In this document: positions 52,955 through 62,929 of the stretch, in pieces | Position numbering within the stretch: position 1 is the first letter of the stretch | How the letters are laid out: the number at the start of each line of letters is the position of its first letter | Source of the DNA: Butyrivibrio fibrisolvens | Lineage (GTDB): Bacteria; Bacillota; Clostridia; Lachnospirales; Lachnospiraceae | Reading direction: 5' to 3' | Length of the DNA: 64,000 nt | NCBI RefSeq assembly: GCF_023206215.1 | Contig: NZ_CP065800.1 | Coordinates: 3,348,001 to 3,412,000, forward strand | The notes under the pieces: model-generated | Told to the model about the DNA's origin: nothing | Database searches by the model: none | Seen by the model: only the letters and a program-made list of their open reading frames with translations | Made by a program: the position numbers and the translations under genes

Positions 52955-52991
52955 AAAGGCCTATTCAGGATTCACTCCCGAATAGGCCTTT
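52955..52991 (-). terminator. carB terminator
   Basis: AAAGGCCTATTC pairs perfectly with GAATAGGCCTTT around a 13-base loop, 26 bases after carB. Confidence 0.85.
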
Positions 52992-53016
52992 CTCTATCCC
53001 ATTTCATTTTAATAGA

Positions 53017-56000
53017 TCAAAGCGCCTCAATACTTGCATGATACTCCTGAAGTGATCTTACAGGCACTCCTTCGCCAAGTTTCTCTGCTCCTATTCCTTC
53101 TGCTGATGCTCTTGCTGCAGCCATTGTGGTGATGTAAGGGATATGATGCTTGATGGCATTCTTACGGATGTAGCTGTCGCTTACATCATCTTTTTTGGTA
53201 GTAGGAGTATCTACGATAAGGTCAATCTCACCATTGGTGATAGCATCTACGATATCAGGTCTTCCCTCGAATATCTTATTGATCCTCTTTGCAGGTATAC
53301 CTGCTTCACTTATCATGGTATAGGTCCTGCCTGTTGCAAGGATGTTAAAACCATCATCATGGAACTTCTGTGCAACCTCTACAAGCTCAGGCTTATCCTT
53401 GTCATTGACGCTGATAAGTACGGTTCCTTCTGTAGGAAGCTCCGTCTTAGTTCCTTCCTGAGCTTTGAAGAATGCTCTGCCCCAGTCTTCAGACAGGCCC
53501 AGTGCTTCACCTGTAGATCTCATCTCAGGTCCAAGTACAGGGTCTACTTCAGGGAACATGTTGAATGGGAATACTGCCTCTTTGACTCCATAATAAGGAA
53601 TCTTCCTGTCGCGGAGCTTGCCTACAGGTGACTCGCAGCCAGTTATAGGAAGCGTCATGATATTCGTAGCTTCTCTAACCATATTGATATCGCATACTTT
53701 GGATACAAGCGGTACTGTACGGGATGCTCTTGGATTAGCTTCAAGAACATATACCACGCCGTCCTCTATGGCATACTGCATGTTCATAAGGCCTACTACA
53801 TGCATTTCTTTGGCTATACGTCTTGTATAGTCTTTGATCGTAGCAACGGTCTCATCACTTAGATGCTTAGAAGGAAGTACACAAGCAGAGTCGCCGGAGT
53901 GAATACCTGCAAGCTCGATATGTTCCATAACAGCCGGTACGAATACATCTTCACCATCACTTATTGCATCTGCTTCACATTCTATTGCATGATTAAGGAA
54001 CCTGTCGATAAGAATAGGCCTATCCGGTGTAACGCCTACCGCCTGAGCCATGTATATATCCATCTGTTCATCGCTGTGAACGACTTCCATACCACGACCG
54101 CCGAGTACGTACGAAGGACGTACCATAACAGGATATCCGATCCTACCTGCTATCTCCTTGGCTTCTTCTACATTTGAAGCCATTCCTGACTCTGCCATAG
54201 GGATTCCAAGTCTTTCCATCATATCTCTGAAGAGATCTCTGTCTTCAGCCATATCTATGGTTTCAGGACTTGTTCCAAGGATGTTGACACCATTTTTCTT
54301 AAGGTCTGATGCCAGATTAAGAGGTGTCTGTCCGCCGAACTGGGCTATAACTCCAATAGGCTTCTCCTTCTTGTAGATACTAAGTACATCTTCAAGTGTA
54401 AGAGGCTCGAAGTAGAGCTTATCTGATGTATCATAATCCGTTGATACAGTCTCAGGATTACAGTTGACAATAACTGTTTCAAATCCAAGCTTCTTAAGAG
54501 CAAAAGCTGCATGTACACAGCAATAGTCAAATTCAATACCCTGACCTATCCTGTTAGGTCCGCCTCCAAGGATCATAACTTTAGGCTTATCTGTACTTAC
54601 AGGACTATTATCTTTTATATTATAACTTGAGAAATAGTATGCACTGTCCTTAGTTCCGCTTACATGTACGCCTTCCCAGCCTTCTGTAATGCCGGCGCTT
54701 TCACGCGTACTTCTGATATCATCTTCAGATACGTGACATATCTGTGCCAGATACTTATCAGAAAAGCCATCTTTCTTGGCTTTTTCAAGAACTGTAATCT
54801 CCGGAACCTTACCATAAGAAGTCTTAATAATCTCCTCTTCTTCCTCAACAAGTTCTTTCATCTGCTCTATAAAATATCTCTTGATCTTAGTAAGTTCATA
54901 GAGTCTGTCTATATCAGCGCCCTTTCTGAGAGCTTCGTACATGATGAACTGGCGCTCACTTGTAGGGATGACAAGCATTTTGTAAAGCTCGTCAAGTGTT
55001 TTTGTATTAAAGTCTTTGACAAATCCAAGGCCATAGCGGCTCTTTTCAAGTGAACGGATAGCCTTCTGGAAAGCCTCTTTATATGTCTTACCGATAGACA
55101 TTACTTCACCAACGGCTCTCATCTGCGTTCCAAGATGGTCTTCTACGCCTTTGAACTTCTCGAATGCCCATCTTGCAAACTTGATAACAATATAATCTCC
55201 GTCCGGCTTATATTTATCAAGGGTTCCGTACTTGCCACACTCGATGTCATCAAGGTCAAGTCCGCAGGCAAGCATAGCAGAAACAAGAGCAATAGGGAAT
55301 CCTGTTGCCTTGGATGCAAGTGCTGATGAACGTGATGTACGGGGATTGATCTCGATAACTATGATACGATCTGTCTTGGGATCATGTGCAAACTGGCAGT
55401 TACAGCCGCCGATAACCTGAACCTTATCAACGATCTTGTATGCCTGTTCCTGAAGTCTGTCCTGGACTTCCTGGGATATTGTAAGCATGGGGGCAGAGCA
55501 AAAAGAATCGCCAGTGTGAACACCCATCGGATCTATATTCTCTATAAAGCATACTGTTATCATCTGGCCTTTGGAGTCTCTTACTACTTCAAGTTCGAGC
55601 TCTTCCCAGCCTATAACAGACTCTTCTACAAGCACCTGATGTACCATAGAAGCCTGAAGACCACGTGCACATACTGTCTTTAACTCTTCTACATTGTAAA
55701 CAAGGCCGCCGCCTGAGCCGCCCATAGTATACGCCGGACGAAGTACTACTGGATATCCAAGTCTTGAAGCTATCTCAACAGCTTCATCAACAGAATATGC
55801 AACCTGGCTTCGTGCCATTTCAATTCCAAGTTCGTCCATTGTATTCTTGAACTCGATCCTGTCTTCACCGCGCTCGATGGCATCGATCTGTACACCTATT
55901 ACTTTGACGCCATACTTCTCAAGTACGCCTGCCTTTGAAAGTTCAGAAGCAAGATTAAGACCTGACTGGCCGCCGAGATTAGGAAGAAGGGCATCAGGGC

Positions 56001-56241
56001 GCTCTTTTTCGATAATCTGAGTAAGTCTTTTGACATTAAGAGGCTCGATATAGGTAACATCAGCCGTCTCTGGATCTGTCATGATAGTTGCGGGGTTAGA
56101 ATTAACAAGGATGATCTCATAGCCCAGCTTTCGAAGAGCTTTACAGGCCTGAGTGCCGGAATAATCGAATTCGCACGCCTGACCTATGATGATCGGGCCG
56201 GAACCGATGATTAGAATGCGGTGGATATCTTCACGTTTCAT
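53017..56241 (-). CDS. carB: Carbamoyl-phosphate synthase large subunit
   Basis: 1074 residues, the full length of CarB (about 1070). Two homologous ATP-grasp halves, each starting with a glycine-rich region (LIIGSGPIIIGQACEFDYSG and ILGGGPNRIGQGIEFDYC), and a C-terminal MGS-like allosteric domain (about 935-1074). It makes carbamoyl phosphate from bicarbonate, ammonia delivered by the small subunit, and two ATP, for pyrimidine and arginine synthesis. The carA gene is not next to it. The start at 56241 is chosen from the family start; GGAGG is 12 bases upstream, a long spacing. Confidence 0.97.
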   Translation of the reverse strand: MKREDIHRILIIGSGPIIIGQACEFDYSGTQACKALRKLGYEIILVNSNPATIMTDPETADVTYIEPLNVKRLTQIIEKERPDALLPNLGGQSGLNLASELSKAGVLEKYGVKVIGVQIDAIERGEDRIEFKNTMDELGIEMARSQVAYSVDEAVEIASRLGYPVVLRPAYTMGGSGGGLVYNVEELKTVCARGLQASMVHQVLVEESVIGWEELELEVVRDSKGQMITVCFIENIDPMGVHTGDSFCSAPMLTISQEVQDRLQEQAYKIVDKVQVIGGCNCQFAHDPKTDRIIVIEINPRTSRSSALASKATGFPIALVSAMLACGLDLDDIECGKYGTLDKYKPDGDYIVIKFARWAFEKFKGVEDHLGTQMRAVGEVMSIGKTYKEAFQKAIRSLEKSRYGLGFVKDFNTKTLDELYKMLVIPTSERQFIMYEALRKGADIDRLYELTKIKRYFIEQMKELVEEEEEIIKTSYGKVPEITVLEKAKKDGFSDKYLAQICHVSEDDIRSTRESAGITEGWEGVHVSGTKDSAYYFSSYNIKDNSPVSTDKPKVMILGGGPNRIGQGIEFDYCCVHAAFALKKLGFETVIVNCNPETVSTDYDTSDKLYFEPLTLEDVLSIYKKEKPIGVIAQFGGQTPLNLASDLKKNGVNILGTSPETIDMAEDRDLFRDMMERLGIPMAESGMASNVEEAKEIAGRIGYPVMVRPSYVLGGRGMEVVHSDEQMDIYMAQAVGVTPDRPILIDRFLNHAIECEADAISDGEDVFVPAVMEHIELAGIHSGDSACVLPSKHLSDETVATIKDYTRRIAKEMHVVGLMNMQYAIEDGVVYVLEANPRASRTVPLVSKVCDINMVREATNIMTLPITGCESPVGKLRDRKIPYYGVKEAVFPFNMFPEVDPVLGPEMRSTGEALGLSEDWGRAFFKAQEGTKTELPTEGTVLISVNDKDKPELVEVAQKFHDDGFNILATGRTYTMISEAGIPAKRINKIFEGRPDIVDAITNGEIDLIVDTPTTKKDDVSDSYIRKNAIKHHIPYITTMAAARASAEGIGAEKLGEGVPVRSLQEYHASIEAL

Positions 56242-56372
56242 GTCTTTGATCTGCCTCCCAAATTTCATTATGATACGTACAGTGACCGGATATGGACAAG
56301 TCAATATACTCTTTTCAACTATACATACGATAGCATACTGAGAGACATTATAGCAAAATAAATTCAAAAAAA

Positions 56373-56415
56373 CAGGACTAAAATTAATCTGATCAAAAGA
56401 TTAATTTTAGTCCTG
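56373..56415 (-). terminator. Terminator of the DEAD-box helicase gene
   Basis: An 18-bp stem CAGGACTAAAATTAATCT with its perfect complement, then seven T on the minus strand, 27 bases after the stop of the helicase gene. Confidence 0.92.
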
Positions 56416-56441
56416 TATGTGATTAATAATGATCTATTCAT

Positions 56442-58640
56442 TTAGTCATTATAGAACTTGCCATCAGCACCCTTGGTCTTAATAGCAACTCTTCCAAAGA
56501 AACGCTCCTGGCTTCTTTCTACTTTCATGGAATCCTTACGACCGGATCCCTTTTTACCTGACTTGTCTGCGTTTCTAAAGGTCCTTGCGCTCTTATCAAA
56601 GGACTTGGAATCACGAGATCCCTTGCCTCTTACATCTCTTGCGCTTCTGCCATCGCGGCTGTAGCTCTTGGAAGGCTTGCCATCACGGCCAAATCTTGCG
56701 CCTTTGCCATCACGACTTCTTCCTGATCTGCCATCTTTACCATAACCGGAACGAGCACCATCACGGCTTCCTCTTCCGTATCCGGAACGTGCGCCGTCGC
56801 GGCCTCTTGATCTTCCATCACGACCGCCTCTTCTTCTCTCAGGGATCTTAAGATCTTCTACATCCTTGCCCATCTTGAGTCTCATGAAACCTGCAGCAAG
56901 CTGTTCAGCGGTATACTCGCCCTCTTCAACCTTCTGCTGGATAAATGCCATAACAGAATCTACATCGCCGTTTTCAATTACATCTATAACTTCTGCAAAT
57001 ACCTTCTGGGACTTAGCCTTAGTGATATCCTTGGCAGAAGGAACCTTGCGCTCTTCGATCTTGGTGTGGCAGATCTTCTCGATGTCACGGATCTTGTATG
57101 TCTCACGACCTGAACACAGTGTAAAGCTCTTACCGCTCTTGCCGGCTCTTCCTGTACGTCCGATACGGTGAACATAGTATTCAATATCTTCCGGAATATC
57201 GAAGTTGAATACACAATCAACTCCGCTTACATCGATACCTCTTGCTGCAACATCAGTTGCGATAAGGATGTTGATGCGGCCGTTTCTAAAGATATTCATG
57301 ACCATGTCACGCTGGTTCTGAGACAGGTCACCATGAAGTCCGTCAGCCTGATATCCTCTGTCTTTGAGCATACTTGCAAGCTGATCTACCATTCTCTTAG
57401 TATTAGCGAATATCAGAGATCTCTGTGGCTGATAGTAATCAAGAAGTCTTGTAAGAACCTCAAACTTCATCTCTCTTGGTATTACAAAGTATGACTGCTC
57501 GATAGACTTAACAGTGATCTCCTTGGGAGTCATACGGATATACTCAGCATCAGCCTTCTGATACTGTCTTGTGATCTCAAGGATAGGCTTTGGCATGGTA
57601 GCTGAGAAAAGAGCTGTCTGGCGATCCTCAGGCATTCCCTTAAGGACTGTCTCGATATCTTCTCTAAAGCCCATGTCAAGCATCTCATCAGCTTCATCAA
57701 GTACCAGAGTCTTAACCGCATCCATCTTCATGGTATGACGTCTCATGTGATCCATAACACGTCCGGGTGTTCCTACTACGATCTGAACGCCCTGAGACAG
57801 AGCCTTGATCTGACGTACTATATCCTGTCCACCATATACTGCAAGAGTCTTGATACCATGCATATACTTGGCAAAATCTCTAAGATCATCTGCAGCCTGC
57901 ATAGCAAGCTCTCTTGTAGGGCAGAGGATTACTGCCTGAAGACGCTTGTCATCAGGATTAACATTAGAAAGAACCGGGATACCGAATGCAGCAGTCTTAC
58001 CTGTACCTGTCTGAGCCTGTCCGATGATATCCTTGCCCTTGAGCATTACAGGGATTGCAGCTGCCTGAATAGGAGACATATATTCAAATCCCATCTCTGA
58101 TACCGCTCTGATGATACGTTCGTCAAGTTCTGACTCATCATAACGGACGCGGTTATCTTCTTTGTCTTCGCCAACTTCTTCATTTGAAGCTGACTCTTCT
58201 AATGTTGATGCATTATCTACCATTGATGCATCTTCATTTATATCTGAATATGATGTTGTTTTGGCTGAATCCTCTGCATATGTTACTGTGTCAGATTCAA
58301 GTATAACTTCTGATGCCGATGTTTCAAGTGCTGATGTTTCGTAGTTCTTTGTTTCAAAAATTGTTGTATCTATTGTTGTTACCTTATCTTTCTTTTCTGA
58401 ATCTTTATCAAAAAAATCTTTTTTAAACTTGTCTTTCTTAAACTTATCCTTCTTGAACTTGTCTTTTCTTTCAGACTCTTCAGATGGACGATCTGACTGT
58501 GCAAGAATGTCATGGCTCTTTTTCTTGGAACCAAAAATTCCTCTCTTCTTGCTGATCTGACTGTAAACGTCTTCCTCTCTGTGCTTGAACTTCTCATCGC
58601 CGAGACCGAATATCTCGAGATCTTCTAAAATATCGCTCAT
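56442..58640 (-). CDS. DEAD-box ATP-dependent RNA helicase (CshA/CsdA-like)
   Basis: 732 residues. An acidic, low-complexity N-terminal extension (about 1-185) with the repeat KDKFKKDKFKKD, then the helicase core with Q motif (GFEYMSPIQ), AQTGTGKTAAF, PTRELAMQ, GTPGRVMDH, VLDEADEML, SATMP, IFANTKRMVDQL, ATDVAARGIDV and HRIGRTGRAG. A C-terminal Arg/Gly/Ser/Lys-rich tail of about 130 residues with RDGxRSGYG repeats should bind RNA. It acts in ribosome assembly or mRNA decay. The N-terminal extension is not usual for CshA. The start is the ATG at 58640 with AAAGG 7 bases upstream. Confidence 0.93.
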   Translation of the reverse strand: MSDILEDLEIFGLGDEKFKHREEDVYSQISKKRGIFGSKKKSHDILAQSDRPSEESERKDKFKKDKFKKDKFKKDFFDKDSEKKDKVTTIDTTIFETKNYETSALETSASEVILESDTVTYAEDSAKTTSYSDINEDASMVDNASTLEESASNEEVGEDKEDNRVRYDESELDERIIRAVSEMGFEYMSPIQAAAIPVMLKGKDIIGQAQTGTGKTAAFGIPVLSNVNPDDKRLQAVILCPTRELAMQAADDLRDFAKYMHGIKTLAVYGGQDIVRQIKALSQGVQIVVGTPGRVMDHMRRHTMKMDAVKTLVLDEADEMLDMGFREDIETVLKGMPEDRQTALFSATMPKPILEITRQYQKADAEYIRMTPKEITVKSIEQSYFVIPREMKFEVLTRLLDYYQPQRSLIFANTKRMVDQLASMLKDRGYQADGLHGDLSQNQRDMVMNIFRNGRINILIATDVAARGIDVSGVDCVFNFDIPEDIEYYVHRIGRTGRAGKSGKSFTLCSGRETYKIRDIEKICHTKIEERKVPSAKDITKAKSQKVFAEVIDVIENGDVDSVMAFIQQKVEEGEYTAEQLAAGFMRLKMGKDVEDLKIPERRRGGRDGRSRGRDGARSGYGRGSRDGARSGYGKDGRSGRSRDGKGARFGRDGKPSKSYSRDGRSARDVRGKGSRDSKSFDKSARTFRNADKSGKKGSGRKDSMKVERSQERFFGRVAIKTKGADGKFYND

Positions 58641-58710
58641 TCCTAAACCTTTCCGGCACTTATGTGCCTTATGCGGTTCCTGGACGCCCTTCAAAATCAA
58701 TTACAAAACA

Positions 58711-58745
58711 AAAACAGCAGGCAAGATCTTTAAGGCCTGCTGTTT
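58711..58745 (-). terminator. Terminator of the pncC/cinA gene
   Basis: AAACAGCAGGC pairs with GCCTGCTGTTT and is followed by TTTTGTTTTG on the minus strand. Confidence 0.8.
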
Positions 58746-58810
58746 CAAAAAAGTAATAAAGCTTAGTGCTTTTATTCTTTAAGCATCACTTAAACCACAT
58801 ATAATACTAA

Positions 58811-59278
58811 TTACTGCAGCATCTGCAGCATACCATGAATCGCACGCTGTGCTGCCAGTCTGCGTACCTGTCTTCTGTCTCCTTCAAACAGGTGCTTCTC
58901 TGTTACGACCATTCCTTTTACATAGAATCCTATGTATACACATCCAACCGGTGCAAGTTCTGTTCCACCACCCGGTCCTGCGATTCCTGTTACAGAGACG
59001 GCTACATCCGCATCCGCAATTTGTGCACATCCACGCGCCATGGCCTCTGCGCATTGTGGACTGACCGCAGTAAAATTATCAAGAATATCCTGATCAACTC
59101 CAAGCATTTCATGCTTGGCCTCGTCACAATATGTAACAAAGCTTCTTTTAAAAACTTCTGATGAACCGGCGACATCAGTGATCGCCGCAGCTACCATGCC
59201 GCCTGTACAGGACTCGGCGCATGATATAGTAAGCTTTTTTTGTGCCAGTAGGTGCACTAATAATTCATTTTCGTTCAA
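58811..59278 (-). CDS. CinA C-terminal domain protein, nicotinamide-nucleotide amidohydrolase (PncC)
   Basis: 155 residues, a lone CinA-C domain with SCAESCTGGMVAAAITDVAG, the catalytic Ser in GSSEVFKRSFVTYCDEAKH and SVTGIAGPGGGT. It deamidates nicotinamide mononucleotide in NAD recycling. In Bacillus the cinA gene lies in the same neighbourhood after pgsA, as here. A full CinA with its N-terminal MoCF domain is not present. Confidence 0.93.
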   Translation of the reverse strand: MNENELLVHLLAQKKLTISCAESCTGGMVAAAITDVAGSSEVFKRSFVTYCDEAKHEMLGVDQDILDNFTAVSPQCAEAMARGCAQIADADVAVSVTGIAGPGGGTELAPVGCVYIGFYVKGMVVTEKHLFEGDRRQVRRLAAQRAIHGMLQMLQ

Positions 59279-59374
59279 AGAGTGTGCCTTTCAACTATTA
59301 TATAGATATTCGCGAAAACGTCAAGGTATTATCGTAAATAAACTTATGTTGCAAGCAATGAAAATAGCTAATGG

Positions 59375-59408
59375 CTCAAATTGGTGTAGCTAAAGGCACC
59401 AATTTGAG
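59375..59408. repeat. Inverted repeat after pgsA (CTCAAATTGGTG)
   Basis: CTCAAATTGGTG pairs with CACCAATTTGAG around 10 bases; a second small hairpin (TGAAAATG/CATTTTCA) lies at 59431-59449 right after pgsA. No T-run, so not clear terminators. Confidence 0.5.
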
Positions 59409-59454
59409 AAGTTAATTTCTAATCAACCTTTGAAAATGGAACATTTTCAAACTT

Positions 59455-60009
59455 TTACATCTGGCCATCCATCACGTTCCAGTTCTTAAGCAGATAATCT
59501 ACAAGTGAGATAATAGTAAGAGCTACTGCTATCACCGTAATGATCCATGTCAATACGCCATAGATCTGTCCGAAGACGCCAGCCTCACTCCAGGCATAAT
59601 CCACATCTATGATCATCATAATGACCATGATCATCTGGAATGTTGTCTTGAACTTGCCCCACATACTTGCAGCTATGACTTTGCCCTTCTCAGCAGCAAT
59701 GAGTCTGAAACCACTTATGATGAACTCTCTGGCAACAATCACTATTACGATCCAAGTCCAGATACGATTCATACCCACAAGGCATATAAGTGCGGATATT
59801 ACAAGCATCTTATCTGCAAGGGGGTCCATAAACTTTCCAAAATCAGTTATAAGGTTATATTTACGGGCAATCTTGCCATCAGCCATATCTGTAAGACTTG
59901 CTATTACAAATAATATAAGTGCGATCCATTTAAATCCTGTAAGCATGAATGCTACAAAAAAAGGAATCATGATAACTCGAAGCAACGTAAGTTTGTTAGG
60001 TAAATTCAT
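59455..60009 (-). CDS. pgsA: CDP-diacylglycerol-glycerol-3-phosphate 3-phosphatidyltransferase
   Basis: 184 residues, a multi-pass membrane enzyme with the CDP-alcohol phosphotransferase signature DGKIARKYNLITDFGKFMDP ending in LADK. It makes phosphatidylglycerol phosphate, the precursor of phosphatidylglycerol and cardiolipin. The ATG at 60009 has GAGG 5 bases upstream; a frame from 60057 is longer but has no site. It follows rimO on the same strand by 94 bases. Confidence 0.95.
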   Translation of the reverse strand: MNLPNKLTLLRVIMIPFFVAFMLTGFKWIALILFVIASLTDMADGKIARKYNLITDFGKFMDPLADKMLVISALICLVGMNRIWTWIVIVIVAREFIISGFRLIAAEKGKVIAASMWGKFKTTFQMIMVIMMIIDVDYAWSEAGVFGQIYGVLTWIITVIAVALTIISLVDYLLKNWNVMDGQM

Positions 60010-60103
60010 CTTGTCCTCTTTCCGCCTGTTACGGCAAAAAATAATCTTCTTCATCATCTTTTACTGTCTGTAAATCTCCCAAAGCAAAACAGTAAAATAA
60101 CCC

Positions 60104-61462
60104 TCATTCTGCTAATTCACCAATAAGATCATACTCATCAGAACCTGTGATCATTACATCAACAAATTTGCCACTCATAAGATCATAAGGAACATTTTCT
60201 ATAAAGAGGAAACCGTCTATATCAGGACTGTCCTTATAGGTTCTTGCAACATATGTGTACAGCGGTCTTCCCTGATCATCTGTATCCGGATCTTCATCAC
60301 CAATCCTGCCTTCTATGATGGCTTTAAGTTTCCTTCCAACCATCTTCCTGGCGCCTTCAAATGCAAACTCCTGCTGCATCTTCATAAGTTTGGTACGACG
60401 AGTCTTCTTGGTTCTCTCAGGCACCTGATCTTCCATAGCTGCAGCGACAGTATCCTCTTCAGGTGAATATGTGAAAACACCAAGTCTGTCAAATCTAAGA
60501 TCAGAGATAAGTTTCATGGTCTGATTGTGATCATCTGCTGTCTCACCGGGGAAACCTGAAATAAGAGTTGTACGAAGGCAGATATCCGGAATCTCTGAGC
60601 GAAGCTTCTCAACAATCCTTCTGATATCTGCATTATCAGTACGTCTACCCATCTTACGAAGGATTGCATCACTGCCTGACTGTATAGGCAGATCAAGATA
60701 ATGGCAGATCTTAGGCTCTTTCTTCATAACTTCGATAAGCTCATCTGTTATCTCTTCAGGATAGCAGTACATGATACGGATCCATTCGAATCCCTCTATC
60801 CTGCAAAGCTTTGTCAAAAGCTCAGGAAGCATCTTTTTGCCATACAGATCTACGCCATATACAGTAGTCTCCTGAGCTACTATGATAAGCTCCTTGATAC
60901 CGTTATAGGCAAGCTCCTCAGCTTCCTTAATAAGATCTTCCATAGGAACGCTTCTGTAATGTCCACGAACCTTAGGAATGATACAGTATGTACAATTCTT
61001 GTTACAGCCCTCAGCGATCTTGAGATAACTATAGGCTGTTCCTGTGGAAAGTATTCTGTTATACGTAACAGGCTTTCTATCGATGCTCTCGAAATAGTTC
61101 TGTACCTGTCCTTTTAATACTTCATCCAGAGCTTCTACTATCTTGTCAAAAGCTGTAGTTCCGAGGATACTGTCAACTTCAGGAATCTCCTTCTGGATCT
61201 CTTCCTTGTAACGCTGACCAAGGCATCCTGCAACTATCAGTGCACGAAGCTTGCCGCTCTTTCTAAGTTCAGCAAGCTCTAAGATAGTATCGATGCTTTC
61301 CTGTTTAGCATCATTAATAAAGCAGCAGGTGTTGATTACTGCTGCTTCTGCACTTTGTGCATCATCTGTAAATTCATAACCATGCTCAGCAAGTATACCG
61401 AGCATATACTCGGTTTCTACACGGTTTTTCTCGCAACCTAGAGAAATAAATAATATCTTCAT
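60104..61462 (-). CDS. rimO: Ribosomal protein S12 methylthiotransferase RimO
   Basis: 452 residues. N-terminal MTTase domain with Cys in SLGCEKNRVETE, NTCCFINDA and VAGCLGQRY for one cluster; radical SAM motif CNKNCTYC for the other, followed by IIPKVRGHYRS typical of RimO rather than MiaB; C-terminal TRAM domain. It adds a methylthio group to an Asp of ribosomal protein S12. In the housekeeping run on the same strand, after rpoZ. Confidence 0.95.
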   Translation of the reverse strand: MKILFISLGCEKNRVETEYMLGILAEHGYEFTDDAQSAEAAVINTCCFINDAKQESIDTILELAELRKSGKLRALIVAGCLGQRYKEEIQKEIPEVDSILGTTAFDKIVEALDEVLKGQVQNYFESIDRKPVTYNRILSTGTAYSYLKIAEGCNKNCTYCIIPKVRGHYRSVPMEDLIKEAEELAYNGIKELIIVAQETTVYGVDLYGKKMLPELLTKLCRIEGFEWIRIMYCYPEEITDELIEVMKKEPKICHYLDLPIQSGSDAILRKMGRRTDNADIRRIVEKLRSEIPDICLRTTLISGFPGETADDHNQTMKLISDLRFDRLGVFTYSPEEDTVAAAMEDQVPERTKKTRRTKLMKMQQEFAFEGARKMVGRKLKAIIEGRIGDEDPDTDDQGRPLYTYVARTYKDSPDIDGFLFIENVPYDLMSGKFVDVMITGSDEYDLIGELAE

Positions 61463-61487
61463 AATATGGAAATTATTGCCTTATAAA

Positions 61488-61835
61488 TTACTCTTCTTCT
61501 GACTCTTCTGTTTCATTAACAGCTTCATCAAGAGATGCTGCAGCCTTCTGGCTACCTTCTTCAGCATTCTTCTGCTCTATAAGCTGAGCCATAGCTTCCT
61601 TCTCTTCATCTGTAAGGATTGCAAGCTTATCAGCATAAAGTTCCTTAACAGCTGTGCTTAATGGCTTGTCCTTAGGATCAACATTGATCATCGCTTCATC
61701 GCCAGCTACAAGCTGTCTTGCACGCTTAGCAGTAGCCATAACGATTGAATAACGGCTGCTGATTACAGGCTCTTCACCTTCCTCTACTCCTTTATTAACT
61801 ACATTCATGAGATCTACATAAGACGGATGAATCAT
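61488..61835 (-). CDS. rpoZ: RNA polymerase omega subunit
   Basis: 115 residues. SSRYSIVMATAKRARQLVAG is the conserved omega segment and KPLSTAVKELYADKL follows. The C-terminus is an acidic tail. It stabilises the assembly of RNA polymerase. It lies between gmk and rimO, as in many Firmicutes. Confidence 0.95.
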   Translation of the reverse strand: MIHPSYVDLMNVVNKGVEEGEEPVISSRYSIVMATAKRARQLVAGDEAMINVDPKDKPLSTAVKELYADKLAILTDEEKEAMAQLIEQKNAEEGSQKAAASLDEAVNETEESEEE

Positions 61836-61982
61836 ATTCTTTTTCCTTTCGTAAATGCATATTAACCTAATAATTAATTTTATACCATGCTGTCAAATTT
61901 TAACAGCAAAACCAAGCAATTTCAACAAAAATATTATGTCGAGTTTATAAATAATTCCTTATAACCTTATCTTAACACAATT

Positions 61983-62606
61983 TTAAGCGAATTTCTGAAC
62001 CTCATCACGAATCTTGTCGATGAATTCCTGATTCCTTGAAGGAGTATTGTGTGCGCTGTCAATTACCTGATGCATCTTGTCTACGCACTCCTGAAGGTCA
62101 TCATTGACAAGGATGTAGTCATACTCTTCGATGCCCTCTGACTCTTCAACTGCTCTCTTAAGGCGGCCTCTTATAACTTCATCAGATTCTGTACCACGTC
62201 CTCTGAGTCTTTTTTCAAGTTCAGCAGCAGACGGAGGCATTACGAATAATAAAAGTGCATCCGGGTACTGCTTCCTTATCTGTCTTGCGCCCTGGATCTC
62301 GATCTCAAGGATCACGTCCTTGCCTTCTTCCATCTGCTTTTCTACAAAGCTTCTGGGTGTTCCGTAATAGTGTCCGCAGTATCCTGCATGTTCTATAAGT
62401 CCGTCTTCTTCTATGAGCTTCTCGAACTCATTATCTGTAATGAAGAAGTACTCTCTTCCGTTCTCTTCGCCCGGTCTTGGATCTCTGGTCGTAGCAGAAA
62501 CAGACAGTGCATAACCGTCATACTTCTTGACCAGTTCCTTCATAAGTGTACCTTTGCCTGTGCCGGAAAAACCTGACACAACTACTAAAAATCCTTTACG
62601 TTTCAT
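61983..62606 (-). CDS. gmk: Guanylate kinase
   Basis: 207 residues. P-loop GFSGTGKGTLMK, then the GMP-binding part (SVSATTRDPRPGEENGREYF, HAGYCGHYYGTP) and the lid. It converts GMP to GDP. The start overlaps remA by 11 bases, so translation is coupled. Confidence 0.96.
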   Translation of the reverse strand: MKRKGFLVVVSGFSGTGKGTLMKELVKKYDGYALSVSATTRDPRPGEENGREYFFITDNEFEKLIEEDGLIEHAGYCGHYYGTPRSFVEKQMEEGKDVILEIEIQGARQIRKQYPDALLLFVMPPSAAELEKRLRGRGTESDEVIRGRLKRAVEESEGIEEYDYILVNDDLQECVDKMHQVIDSAHNTPSRNQEFIDKIRDEVQKFA

Positions 62607-62856
62607 CTGTATCTTTTCCTATACTTCCTGTTTGTATTCTTGATGCAATCGTCTCCGGCAAAAGAGCCGAGAGAACGACTGTATTATTCTCCATAATAAG
62701 GACAGCTTTGGTCTTCCTGCCTGCGCTGGCATCTATGATACGGCCCTCATCCCTGGCTTTCTGGACAAGGCGCTTAACAGGCGCTGCATCAGGAACAACT
62801 ATACTGATGACCTTATCAACATTAACAATATTACCAAAACCTATATGAGTAAACAT
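62596..62856 (-). CDS. remA: RemA family regulatory protein (DUF370)
   Basis: 86 residues. The start FTHIGFGNIVNVDKVISIV and the RIIDASAGRKTKAVLIM stretch are standard for the family. In Bacillus RemA is a DNA-binding activator of biofilm matrix and osmoprotection genes. The ATG at 62856 has GAGG 5 bases upstream; a GTG at 62862 would lie within the ribosome site. The location between yicC and gmk is the same as in Bacillus. Confidence 0.93.
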   Translation of the reverse strand: MFTHIGFGNIVNVDKVISIVVPDAAPVKRLVQKARDEGRIIDASAGRKTKAVLIMENNTVVLSALLPETIASRIQTGSIGKDTDET

Positions 62857-62929
62857 ATACACCTCTTAATAGCTATGTCCAAAGCTATGATAGCTACCGC
62901 TCATCAGCTCCTCGACTAATGCGCTATTT

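Noticed and set aside
56242..58800. carA next to carB
   Set aside because: The upstream gene is a DEAD-box helicase; the small subunit must be elsewhere.
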